Both the position numbers and the translations under genes were made by a program. From positions 16,524,922-16,588,921 of the forward strand of contig NC_092678.1 of NCBI RefSeq assembly GCF_964355755.1: 64,000 nucleotides of DNA, in the 5' to 3' direction. The notes under the pieces are model-generated. The model was given only the letters and a program-made list of their open reading frames with translations, did no database searches and had not been told where the DNA came from. Positions 22,511-34,600 of the stretch are shown one piece after another. Position 1 is the first letter of the stretch. Each line of letters starts with the position of its first letter. Origin of the DNA: Antedon mediterranea. Its lineage: Eukaryota > Echinodermata > Crinoidea > Comatulida > Antedonidae.

Positions 22511-23246
22511 TATGGAGTGCCATAACGCTCTGCTGAAAGTAGACAATACGCGCATGCGCGAGAGTAGTTGGGGCGGGGTTAAGCCACGCCCATTCATGTA
22601 AATTGCCCACGTTCGTCCGGGAAAAAAAAATTACGCCTACGGTACATTATCTGATACATAATCCCGACTATAGAGGGGGTAGTCTTATTATTATTTTTTA
22701 TCATCAGAGATTAGATATATGTTTGGAAGTATTTATTGAATATTGTATATATTTCGTGTAATTTTGGTTTGTTCTTCTTTTACAGTTGTTGAATAATACT
22801 AACAGTACAAAATATTGTTTAAACTCGATTGGATAGCGACTCTAACATTCTCGGCATGGTACGGCGGAACATCACTAGTGCCTCAATTGTACGCACGCGT
22901 ACCAGAGATCAAATTGATACGCCCTCATCTTTCGGTATTTTATTCATATTATATATAAACACACAAGTAAATTTTAATAGTATTTTATTTCCTTTAAAAA
23001 ATACAGAATCAATAATTTAATAAACTTATGTTATACTGGATAAGTTTAGAGCTTAGAAAACAGTGTAAGCAATTTGAAAATAATTAGCTACGTTAACTGC
23101 TGGTTATTTACTCAAAATTTTAGAGGAATGAAAAAGAAAACAAAGACAATTTTAAATGTGTGGATCCAGACGTCCCGATATGAAGTACCATCAATGTCAC
23201 TGGATAGTCTCAAAACACCAGTTCCTGCACGGAAATTACTTGCTTA
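22510..23246. other. Non-coding stretch with a repeat also found near 27,350
   Basis: No credible gene. Positions 22,827-22,870 (ATTGGATAGCGACTC...) recur in inverse orientation at 27,331-27,376, so this is a dispersed repeat. A GC-box-like inverted pair (GGGGCGGGG / CCACGCCC) is at 22,568-22,592. Positions 22,960-23,100 are paralogous to 46,800-47,010. Confidence 0.5.
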
Positions 23247-23482
23247 AAGATATGTTGTCCCCTTCATTTTTAATTTGTTGTTAAATATGCCATTTTAATA
23301 ATGCCACATAACAGTTATTCACTTTGACAAACAACTGGATCGAAAAAGATTCCTGAAAAAATGTAATTTAAAATTTTATTTTAATTTAAATAAGTTAACT
23401 TTATCAAAACTGCAACATGGCCTTTTCAAATACTGATTTTATTAGTTTTTATTTTTCAGGTTTTTGAGGGACAATATATTTT
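23247..23482. mobile_element. Short MITE related to the 18,593-21,055 element
   Basis: About 236 bp. The left end AAGATATGTTGTCCCC and the right end (complement of AAAATATATTGTCCC) match the TIR of the larger TA element. It also shares internal words such as GTTATTCACTTTGAC and is flanked by TA. Confidence 0.7.
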
Positions 23483-23518
23483 TAACAATATCCTTTTTGG
23501 ACCTATTGTCCCATAAGG

Positions 23519-23665
23519 CTACAAGATGTTCTTTTCAATCAGTTCTTTTTCTAACTTTAGCTTTAAGTTGATCTCCAGCATGATCTCTTTCTTTCTCCAC
23601 TGTGCGCCTTCAAGTTGTTTTGTTACTCGAGAAATAACATTTTCGACGTCTGGATCAGTGGTCAT
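23519..23665 (-). CDS. Small ORF, 48 aa, coiled-coil-like
   Basis: ATG at 23,665, stop TAG at 23,519. The peptide starts MTTDPDVENVISRVTKQLEG and continues WRKKEIMLEINLKLKLEKEL to IEKNIL, highly charged with heptad-like leucines. Residue use looks genuinely protein-like, unlike the surrounding AT-rich ORFs. No upstream splice acceptor is visible before an in-frame stop. It could be a retrogene tail, a transposon gene fragment or a real microprotein. No family recognised. Confidence 0.3.
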   Translation of the reverse strand: MTTDPDVENVISRVTKQLEGAQWRKKEIMLEINLKLKLEKELIEKNIL

Positions 23666-23666
23666 G

Positions 23667-24565
23667 AGATGGTATTTCAAATTCACGCGTCGTCATTGGT
23701 CAAATTATTTATTTCTTTGTGTCGCGTCGTATTGGGAACATGGCTTTGTATACAAGTTATTTTGTTTGCAGCGTCCAGAAAAGATTGATTGTCAGTGACG
23801 TCATAAAAGGTTATTATAATATTATTCTTAGTTATACTTATCTTCATGGGCGAAAATGTTAAATAACACGCCCTCAGTGTCGTAATCTGCAATTTTCGAT
23901 GTAATAGTTTTATAGTGTTTTCTTACATAAACATATACAGCTTCGTGTTTTTATAGCCATGTCAGTTTTGTTGTTAAAGCCTAACATATGCACGCGCATG
24001 TATGTGTATTATGTATGTACATAATAGGAAAATACGCCTACAATGACTGTTTTTTCGACAACTTTATTTAAGCGTTAAATTACATTGTAACTAAGATACA
24101 TTTGAAATAATCAATTTAAGTTACCTAGATACAGTGCGTAATCTATCATCATCTTTTTCAATTCACTACACCATTTTAACAATTAGCACTAATAAAATAC
24201 CTATTTAAACACGGTAACTTTTTATGTTTTCGTGACAGAACTCAAATTCGATGATTTAGAAGATAACATAGGCCGTAGCACGTTAGGTCACGGAACAAGT
24301 GACCGCCCTCAATATGTTTCTAATATGCGAACTACTGTAGGGACGTTACTAAAATATAGGATGTGGACTTTAATAGGCCTTTTGTTTAATCCACATAATT
24401 TACATAGCCCATAGTGTTGTTGATATTTCTCAATAACAGGCAATTTGTACAGGCAAGTTGCACTATTACAGGCTTAGTTTAGCCTTTGTCCAACTCAGAA
24501 AGCACTGAGTTTGATCTGTACTCGATCAAAGATATGCTTTATATCTACTATACTTTAGTATTCAC
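23667..24565. other. Gene-poor region, partly shared with third copy
   Basis: No coding signal. Positions 23,830-24,020 resemble 46,370-46,560 (GCATGTATGTG..CATAATAGGAAAAT). Otherwise unremarkable AT-rich sequence. Confidence 0.5.
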
Positions 24566-24760
24566 TACAATTTTTACTGAACATCATAAGACATAACGTG
24601 AAATCAAATGTAATATTTAAGCAATACGCTGGATTGTGCAAATTTTTACCGAACATCATAAGACATAACGTGAAATCAAATGTAAGATTTAAGCAATACG
24701 CTGGATTGGGCAAATTTTTACCAAACATCATAAGACATAACGTGAAATCAAATGTAAGAT
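24566..24760. repeat. 71-bp tandem repeat, about 2.7 copies
   Basis: Units begin (G/A)AACATCATAAGACATAACG at about 24,580, 24,651 and 24,723. They carry AAGCAATACGCTGGATTG in the middle. Translations of both strands look repetitive only because of this repeat. Confidence 0.9.
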
Positions 24761-24769
24761 TACAGCGCC

Positions 24770-25280
24770 AGACTGAACACATATCGGACAAGATATGCCT
24801 ATCATGATTAAGAAGAATAAATTGAACATCATTGACGTTGAAAAGCGCTCTTTGCTTATAATTGATCTTCTTGCACCTGACCCCTGACCAACGTATGCGG
24901 TAACTAGCAATGGTCTTTGTACGTCAAGGATACAGTCTGATAGAGATACATATTATAGTTTGATACGCGCATGCGCAATAAGTGACTTTAACTATGTAGG
25001 AATGTGTAGATTATCTTGGTTTTTAGAATAAAAGTGCTTTGTTCTGCTACACTGATAACCATATTGCATTCGAATGATTTACAATATTAAGCAAATTATA
25101 ATTTAGTAAAAATATTTATGTAATTACAATTTTAAATACATTTTTAGGATTTAAAAATACAAATTAATAAATGTCATTATACATAAGATAAATAACAATA
25201 GATGTACGGTAATTACAATAATAATGAATATTAAGTATGTACAAAATCTAGCTACTTATTATAATTATGCTTAATTGATA
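24770..25280. other. AT-rich downstream flank of copy B
   Basis: I see no gene, repeat array or RNA. This is sequence beyond the likely polyadenylation point of copy B. Confidence 0.5.
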
Positions 25281-25286
25281 TAATTC

Positions 25287-25292
25287 TTTATT
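25287..25292 (-). promoter_or_regulatory. Putative polyadenylation signal of copy B
   Basis: AATAAA on the minus strand, about 290 nt beyond the copy B stop codon; the first canonical hexamer I see downstream of it. Confidence 0.4.
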
Positions 25293-25581
25293 TTTACGCA
25301 GCGCCACCAGTGGCCCGGCATTTTGTAACAAGATTTTGTATATGTATGAAACGTCAAGCGTGACAACAAAATTGAATTTTTAATCATTTATAGCAATACT
25401 TTCTGCTACGCAATGCAAATACCAAACATTTTACAATTAAAACAATTAAGTATGAATGAATACATATTTTCTATGTACATTTTAAAGTTACATTTTCGAT
25501 TGAATTTAAAAACCACAATAGGGCGGAAATCTATAGTTGCATAATATTTGCGAAAGTTTAATATGACTGAAATGTCATGAT

Positions 25582-25640
25582 TTAGCAGCAGTCTTTTTTC
25601 ATTTTCAAAACTCCATTATACTTCAGGCCACTGTCATCAT
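25582..25640 (-). CDS. Copy B, terminal exon and stop
   Basis: After TTTTCAACAG the exon reads (Y)DDSGLKYNGVLKMKKDCC and TAA at 25,582. The incoming phase (2 nt) matches the previous donor (CTCT/GTGAG). The gene therefore ends with a charged tail and a Cys pair. Confidence 0.65.
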
Positions 25641-28600
25641 CTGTTGAAAAGATAGAAATGTGTTAAATGAGCACAGTGGCATAAAACCTAATCATCATTA
25701 TCACAAAAGTATATTCTTGCCAGTTAATTAGTTGATTTCGTATGACCAAAAACTGGTTATTTCGTTCTATTCAATGATCAGCCCATTTTAAACATTTACG
25801 ATTGTGGCACTTAAAAAAATACACTGTAGTGTAATTATTTCAGTTTTCAAACACTAAAGCAAAGACAGGTAGCTCAAGTTTGACCAATAACAAGCGACAG
25901 TTCAGATGAGGCGTAGCTAAGTGATTGGTCAAATTACTCGCATTGGACGTACATGACAGTGAGACCTTAGTGGGAGATAAATAATGATATAAACTCACAG
26001 AGCCAGTCGTTTTCACTAGTTCCAGCCGTCTTGAAGTCCGGCAAACTTTTTGTCAAAGAGTCCCAGGCGCCTTTACTGATAAAAACCCACGTTGCACCAT
26101 GATCTTTACTGCGCATGTAACTGCGCATGTCCATGTGAATGCCATAGATGAGTCCTGTGAGCTGGTCAGATCCAATGACATTGTGTAGGTTCATTGGTAG
26201 AGCTATTGAAGAATATTTACATTTTTATACATATTAAAATAATAATAGTGTAGGGATATATTTTTCATTTTAACATAAGAAAAATATTAATATAGGCCTA
26301 TGCAATGTTCTGTTTATGTGCCTTTTTTTTAAATCGAAAAAAGTGAAAAAAAAAAGAAATTCATTGTTGTGTGGTCGCTATAAGCAATCAAGGAAAGCTG
26401 TATTGACAAAAGAAATGTAGGCACTACGCCTAACTATTCATTGATAGTTGTCTGCAAATCCGAAAATCTCCGGGAGACAATGTCAGTGTTAGCCCTATTA
26501 CTTATCGATTTATCAAGTTGGAGATTCCTCTTGCTGTCCATATCGATGTGTATGATAACCCGTGGAAGTAAGTATGGAAGGTTTTGATATATCAGCTAGC
26601 CTCAATTTGTGCTATTATATGAGGGACATTACGTAAACAATCTTCATTGTTTTACCTTTCCAGCGTCCATCTGGTGGATTAGCTTGTACATAGCAGGACG
26701 GAACAAGCTTGTCTGATAGACGTCCAACTGAAGGGTTACAAGCAAAAATGACGTCATTATCCGGATCGTCCAACTTCTTAGTTATGACAAAACCCCGGTC
26801 ATAATAATCTGTCAAAATGATACAAACAAATCGATGAATTGTATTAAGTGAAAAATATCTTAAGTGTTGATTCTTCGACAAGTTTCTAAAAGTGAGACAG
26901 ATAAAACCATGTTAAGTAGAAACGAGTCGTGCTCGGGGATATTCGTTTAGACTAATTTAGATATGTTTCAACAGTACTGAGACATGTATTGTAGATTGAG
27001 AAGTATTCAATACTTATATATATAAACAAATCAGGCAAAGAACATTAATTCCAAACCGCCAAGTGATATACTGAAATTTAATTAATTAATTTGAAACGAT
27101 AAAGATGAGGAAATCTGTGAGAATGAGAAAATACTTATATATATATATATATATATATAAGTATATATATATATATATATATTTAGCTTTTCGCTTTTTA
27201 TTTTTGTATCTCCATTGAGATCCAGCCACTGTTACCCACAGAATTGTCATTTTTTCAGTAATTTGCCTTTGGATTTATATATATATTTATAAACAAATCA
27301 GGCAAAGAACATTAATTCTAAACCGCCCGGTGTTCCGCCGTACCACGCCGAGAATGTTAAAGAGTCGCTATCCAATACCATGAAAGCCCCAGTGGTGGTT
27401 AGGACATCTGCATATAAAGCAGGCAGTCCGAGTTCGAGTCTCGGTTGGGGCGACTTTTTCTCATTCTCACAGATTTCCTCATCTTTATTGTTTCAAATTA
27501 ATTAATTAAATTTCAGTATATCACCGGGTTTTTTATAATTATAGTTCTTTGCCTGATTTGTTTATGAATTGAATTGAATTTATTTGATGCTCAACATTAA
27601 AATAACAAACAGACAAAAGACAAAATAACGAGCATCAGGAACACCCATTAGGCCGGAAAAACCAGCCCATTTCCAATGGGGTCCAAATTGCACATAACAA
27701 ACAAGAGAAAATACAACATTAATAAAACTATAAATATATAAATATACATTAAAATAAAGCCCAGTAAAACAGAAAAATTAAAATGAGAAAAATTGCACGT
27801 AATCAAGACCATTATAGTTATCAAAATTATTCTAAATATAAAATATTGCGTTCAAAATGTTTTTTAATATGAGATTTGAAGGTAGTTAAGTTGGAAATTA
27901 ATTTTAAGTTTGATGGAAGAGCGTTCCAGTCTTTGATAGCAGAGAAAAAAAAAGTAGAATGAGACTGTTTTTTTCCTTTAAGTAGAGGTAAAACCAGATT
28001 AACATTACGTTGGCGTGTGTTATGTGTGTGGATTGTGGATGTCCGTGAGAAATGTTCAGATAGATATGGAGCTGCATTGTTATTGACAATTTTATGAACA
28101 TTACAAAGCCTGAGAAATTTCACTCTACTTTCCACCTTAAGCATGCCAATGTCTGATAACTCCTTCTGACCAATATGAGATCGTGGTCCGAAACCGTAAA
28201 TAAAACGCACAAATTTGTTCTGAGTGGTCTGTAGTTTTTGCTTCAAAACTTTGTCAATACCTTCATACCAAGTCGAAGCACAGTAATCAAACAAGCATTG
28301 AATTAAGGCAGAGCATAACAGTTTTTTCGTGTTTTTGTCCAAGCAACTAGCCTGACGATATAAATACCTTAATCTACTATTCGCCTTTTTTATAACACTT
28401 TTGGCGATGTTGTTACAAGAGGCAGAACTATCAAGTTCTATACCTAAATATTTTACTGACTTAGAACCCGTTAAAGTAAGGCCATGAGAAATAATATTGA
28501 AAGATCGTAAACGTTGAAGTCGTTTTTGGGTACAAAATATGATAGATTCAGTTTTACTGATATTGATAGATAGTTTGTTATCGACAAGCCATACTCTACA

Positions 28601-31600
28601 TGAATCAAGAGCTTTACTAAGTTTATCAGCGACGACAGTCGGATCTTTGTGCCAGAAAACAATTGCACTGTCATCAGCATATAACAGCAATTTGCAATCA
28701 GGGTCGATACTTACAACCATATCGTTTATGAAACATAAAAAAAGCAAAGGACCCAGAATGCTACCCTGTGGAACTCCACATGAAATATCCATGGGAACGG
28801 ATAAGGAGTCTTCGATTTTAACAATTTGGCTTCTGTTTGACAAATATGAACGAAACCAGTCTAATGAGGTGATGCCCATTAACAAAAGCTTTTCACACAA
28901 TATATCATGATCGACAGTGTCGAATGCCTTACATAAATCTATAAGTACCATACCAGTATGTGTACCTTCGGAGTTATTATATACTGTATTATATTACCGG
29001 TATATATTATGTTTAAACTCTTAGAGTTGTTCTAATGATGCGACGGAACTCCTTGTGCAATATTAGCTATACTATATAGAATTCTTTTTTACCAAACTTA
29101 CCTGGAACTGGGCATTTACTAGCATCACTGACACACACAGTATGTTTTCCGTTTTCACACTTATGAGCACCAGCCACGCAACCATCGCACTGGCTAGATC
29201 CCCCATCATAATGGCAGACGTCTGTCTGAGATTCGGTCCATTTGCTGTACCTCATCACAGCTTCTTTTGCATATCTTAGTACTGCAGACTCTGAAGAAAA
29301 AAAACGTACTATAACAATGGACGTACAACCTTACTTGTTTTTCTAAAACCCTCTTTCTAATAGACAATGTGTTCGTTTCTTTATTACAAAATTGCAGATG
29401 TCATTTAGTGGTTTTCCATGGCGATCAAGATAGTAAAGTATGTAGTCATTATCGAAAAACCAAGTGCCCGATCACAACACAACAATTTGTATTTAGGTCA
29501 AAGTTTAAAACATTATTGCATTTATCCGATAATTATCTGATTTGAATGAGATAATTATCGGTTAATTTTTCTGGAGCGGAATCAGTTAAACCCCGTTTCC
29601 ACATGAACTTTATCGGTAAATTATCGGTTACGGTTTATCGGTTATGTTTGGCTGCAGAAAAACGGTCTTGTGCAGTACGTAAGAACCATGGAATTAGAGT
29701 ACCGTATTCAAAATCTAACATATGATACTCGCAGATAGCTGGTAGGATAGCGGTGCAGTCCATTATGTCCCAGTCACCAAGATCAGTACTGACATCCCTT
29801 GTATCGTAGACATCTACAAAAGCCGCAGCTCCGCAGTCTTCAGTCACACTTGTTCCGGGTCTGTTTGGTAGCCATTTTGTAAAAGACGCCGATGACCCGT
29901 TTGTCCACTTGAAAGTATCAGTACCCTAGAACATATACATTGTTATAATTGAAGTCATAAGGAGTAAAATAAATGACATGTCATGTGATTAATCATAGAC
30001 TTGTCCTGTCAAAGTTAAGTTACGTCTCCCTTCTCGTGTAGTTAGCATGGCCAGTTCATTACGGTAATTACGAGTGACATGGGGTCTGATAGCCATACTC
30101 ACCCCAACGTCTTTTAGCCCAATCCAGTATTTGTATGGCGAGAGTGCTGGAACGAGGCCTCGAAGAAATTGCTGTTCAAACGTATCTTCAATCATGACTA
30201 ATTGCGCATTGTCTGCTTCACAGGCCGCCTTTGCTGCATCCCAAGTTTCTAGCGTGTCGTTGAACACTTTGTAACACGTTTCTTTGTAAGGTGTGTAACC
30301 AGACCGACATAAATCTAGAAGTACAGTGTAAGAGTTATAGAGTAATTATAATCAGCCGATTCATGTTTGTAAAAATCATAGACACACTCTTTTTAACAAC
30401 GTAACATATCGATCACATGTAAACTTGTATCAACGAAAGTTGGTTTGGTCGAGGAAGTCATCGTTATGATACACATGTGATCCTGTATCTACAACTTCTC
30501 TATGTTACAGGACAAATTGTCGATACTTTACCGATATTACAATCATAATAAACATAATTCAGATTTGATAAGAATGGCTTAATGTTGTGAAAGAAACATT
30601 TTTTAGGCGCCTTATGTTTAAAAACAGCCGTTAATTACGGCACATGCAATCCTCACAACCTGGAGAGATGCGCCTAATATTCATTTTAACATGGTTAGAA
30701 TATTATGCAGACAATGTATAACTCTTTCAGATTAAACTGACATACTATCGTACACTTACCACCTCCACCAACATCTGGTCTGTCCGAATACGTAAATTGA
30801 AAAGATTTTGTGCAAGCAAGAACTTTAGCGCTATTAACAGTCGAGAACCACAACAAATCAGCCACGCCAACAAATCGACGAGTGCCCGGAGCAGTTTTTC
30901 CGTGTTTGTCGATTCCTAGGCGTACACGGAAAGTTGGTTTTGCGGCAATCTGAATGGTTCCAAGCTGTGAAATACATGCGAAATGTTACTACGTCTGTCT
31001 TTGATTTCATTTAGAAAACCCCTGTCGACTTATATCATAATTCATTAAAACAGAGAAAGTAAAACACACCACCCAGCGAAATAAAGGCTGTAATAATTGT
31101 AAACCTTTTAAATAATAACAAATCTGAAGAGTGAAAAAATCGCTCCCAGCCAAGATCGAATCTGTTATCCTGATGCAGACAGACGTTACACTTCAATAAT
31201 AAGTATATGAATGTTTCTGAAAATGTTACTGAAGGTACTACACTGGCCATCCACATGTTTCCTAATCTTTCAAAATGTATCAGCGCTGTAGGTATACACC
31301 TAACATACTTAAAAGTACTCTTCCAAACCTTATTAACCAAGCTGACCGTGGGCCTTACACATAATTAAAGCTGGTTGATTGTAGAATAACTTACATTAAA
31401 TCGTGTAAATCATTTAGAAAACCACTGGCGACTTATATCATAAGTCATTAAAACAGAGAAGTTTACACTTCATTAATAGGTACGTTAATGTATTCTGAAC
31501 TTGTTACACTGAAGGTACTACACTGCCCATCCACCCGTTTCCTAATCTTTTAAAATGTATAAGCGATGTAGGTAAACACCTAACATACTTAAAAGTACTC

Positions 31601-34600
31601 TTCCAGCTGACCGTGGGCCCTACACATAATTAAAGCTGTTGATTGTAGAATAACTTACATTAAATCGAACAGGAGATGGTCCAGGCATGTTTGGGTTTAC
31701 CGCTGGTGACTGGAACAGCTCTGTGTATTCTGATTCAAGTTTAATATATTGCACATTTTTCGACTTCAATATTGTGAAAGTTACATCTACTGCTTTTCCC
31801 GTTGAATCGTCATCGTGCCAAATACTAATCAGTATTATTACATCATCACTGAAAATAACAACCAGCAAATACTAATTATCGAAATTAAATTAGAGTGGTA
31901 CCACAATCACTATATCCCAATACTAATAGGACTTGATTATGTGAACATATCTGCCGTACTTTGATAAAAGGGCTTATCTACAAAAAGCTACTTTTTAGTA
32001 ATTGTCAAAAACATGTTTTTGTTTTTCATTACAAAAGTTCATGTAATATTTTATTTTCAAATGAATATATTTCAAAAGTACATTATTTAAAAATATCTGA
32101 CATAATATTCAATTATTACTTTTTTAATTCGAGGGTCAAATTGTAGATAAAGCCTTTTTCCAAATTAGTTGTACTTAAAAATGGCGGGAAATACTTTGAA
32201 AACGGGGCACTTTTGCAGTTATTTTGTTTGGTTTTTTTTATCAAAATTTACCAAAACATTTAGTAACTTTAGTTAAAATAAATTATAAATGCAATTTAGA
32301 TTTGGTAATTTGTAAAAAGGCTTTTCTACTGAAAGTATTAATCTGCCTCATTATATATTCATCATACCGTTATTTGATTTTGTCAAACGACTCAAATGCC
32401 AAATGCCGCAACCCAAATGTCAAATGCATATGTACAAATTGGTTACATTTAAAATTCGTCAAACATGAACAATGATTGCCAACGATCAAATACGACGAAT
32501 GCAATTGTTTGCCAATCAAATAATGCACATCACAATTTCTGATAGTGTTCGCTGGTGTCAACTTGAACCATTCTAATTTAGCTTATTTTATTCATATAAT
32601 TCTACAATAATAAGAACAATTACTCTTACATTGCTTGTATCCGATACCAAACTTACCCTTTATAAAAGGAATTAGTTTCGTATGTTATCTTGAACGACAT
32701 CTTAGGCTTCGGGACTTCATTAATCAGCGTATAAACTGGTACTTCTCCAACCCAGATGTGAGCTCCATCTCCAATCTGCATTCCAAGTCCTAACCAGTGC
32801 TCAGATCCATTGACCACCGCGTCTGTATCGTCTAGGACAACTTCAATTTCTAACGCCAAGATGTTATTGTAAGCATCTGGGTCATTCACTTCAATAAATC
32901 CGTCAAACTGTGTCACCGACCAGTCTTTAAGGATGCCGAAATCATCATCGTTAGCAATGTACTGCGTCTGAGGAGCGTAGTAGCAGAACTCTGTCGAATA
33001 TGTACACGATAAGGAGTCACTGACATACGAAACGGACACTTTGTTGATACTCCACTGCTCGCTTGTCTTGTTAGTCGTAAAGTTGTATGGTAGTGTGACT
33101 TTAATTGTAGGATCAGCGGTACCTTTTGGAAACTCAACAATAAGGTTCATATGCACCTTTTGCCCAACGTTAACATAAACATTGCCATCTGCAGAATGCT
33201 CAGTGATGTTCATCACGAAATACGGTAGTTTACTAAAAACTGCGTTTGACACTCCTTCTGCGGTGACTAAGCCATTGAATATGTCAGTTAATTCAGCAGT
33301 TATAGTTACACGTAAAATAACTCCAGGTTTTACATCGGCTACAAAGAAATTTATATAACAACAATAAATATAGATTATTATTGTATGTCTAAAATAATGC
33401 AAATTAGGAAGACATTAAAACTATACTGTTCACTTCAAAGACGTATTGGTGTTATATTTCTTGTCAAATACATGCCTTAAACTACGAAAGCATAGTTTTT
33501 GTTAGCACTTGCTGACGTAATTACGATTTTGTACAACAAAGCGATGTATACAGTTACCGGAGGGATCTATAGGAACTGTTATAATGTGATATGGTTGGTT
33601 GGGGTCTGCACATTAATTCATAATACTTTTACAAAAGAATATCAATTTGATAATAAATCTGATCTTATACGCTAACGACATCGGTTTTATAAGAACAAGG
33701 ATGTGGTAACACTCATTTGGGTTCAAAAGCTTACAGTGTAATTTATTATTTTGGCTAAAAAAAAAAAGATTCGGTTAAAATACCATTAACAGTGGAATTG
33801 ATGGTTCCCTCAAATTGAATGTCAGATGAAAATAAACTGTTATTACTAAAGGACAAAGTAATTTCTGATGCGGAGACCAGTGTGACCATGAAGTTACTCT
33901 GAAAAAATACAATGAATCCGTTAAAACATCTCATAGCAAATCTGACTTAAAAATAAAAACACAGTAGATCGGTCAAATAAAGAAGAAACCCAGCAATAGG
34001 TAAATATCTTTAGCGGTAATGTAAATAGAATCTCTGAGATTAAAGTCGGCAAAGTCGGATCTTCTACTTCATTTTTTCCGCACGCCCAACCAACAATTAT
34101 ATTATAGAGAAAAGAACTATATCTATTGTTTGACATACCATTACATTAAGTTGTATTTAATTATTTTACTGCTAAAATCACACGTCACACTATTTATTTT
34201 GACCACAACTTTACCCCGTTAACCAATATTTAAAAAAAATACAAATCAAAATCATACCGTCATGGTTGACTCGATGTTTCCGTTTCCTGTTAAAGTCCAT
34301 ATAAAAGGATCTGCAGACAGGTTGAACTGAAAAAAGATGTTTACTATAAATACCCGATTATCAGTGCTGTATCTAGATTTGCCCAGTTTCATAGGAATAG
34401 TTGGTAATACAACATCTCATGTGTTTCACATGTTTCTCATGTGATAATAATAACCAAATATTCCTCTCATACTTGGAAACTACATCTCGTAAATACAGCA
34501 CTGAGAATCGGGTAATAATTACATCCAACCGGTATTTAGTATTATATACATGTTCCACGTGTGTTATTTTTTGGATAAACGAACGTATACGTATATTTAT

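Noticed and set aside
27384-27452. Functional tRNA-Tyr gene (anticodon ATA)
   Set aside because: The D-arm region is only 14 nt and the sequence lies in a repeat; better explained as a SINE core.
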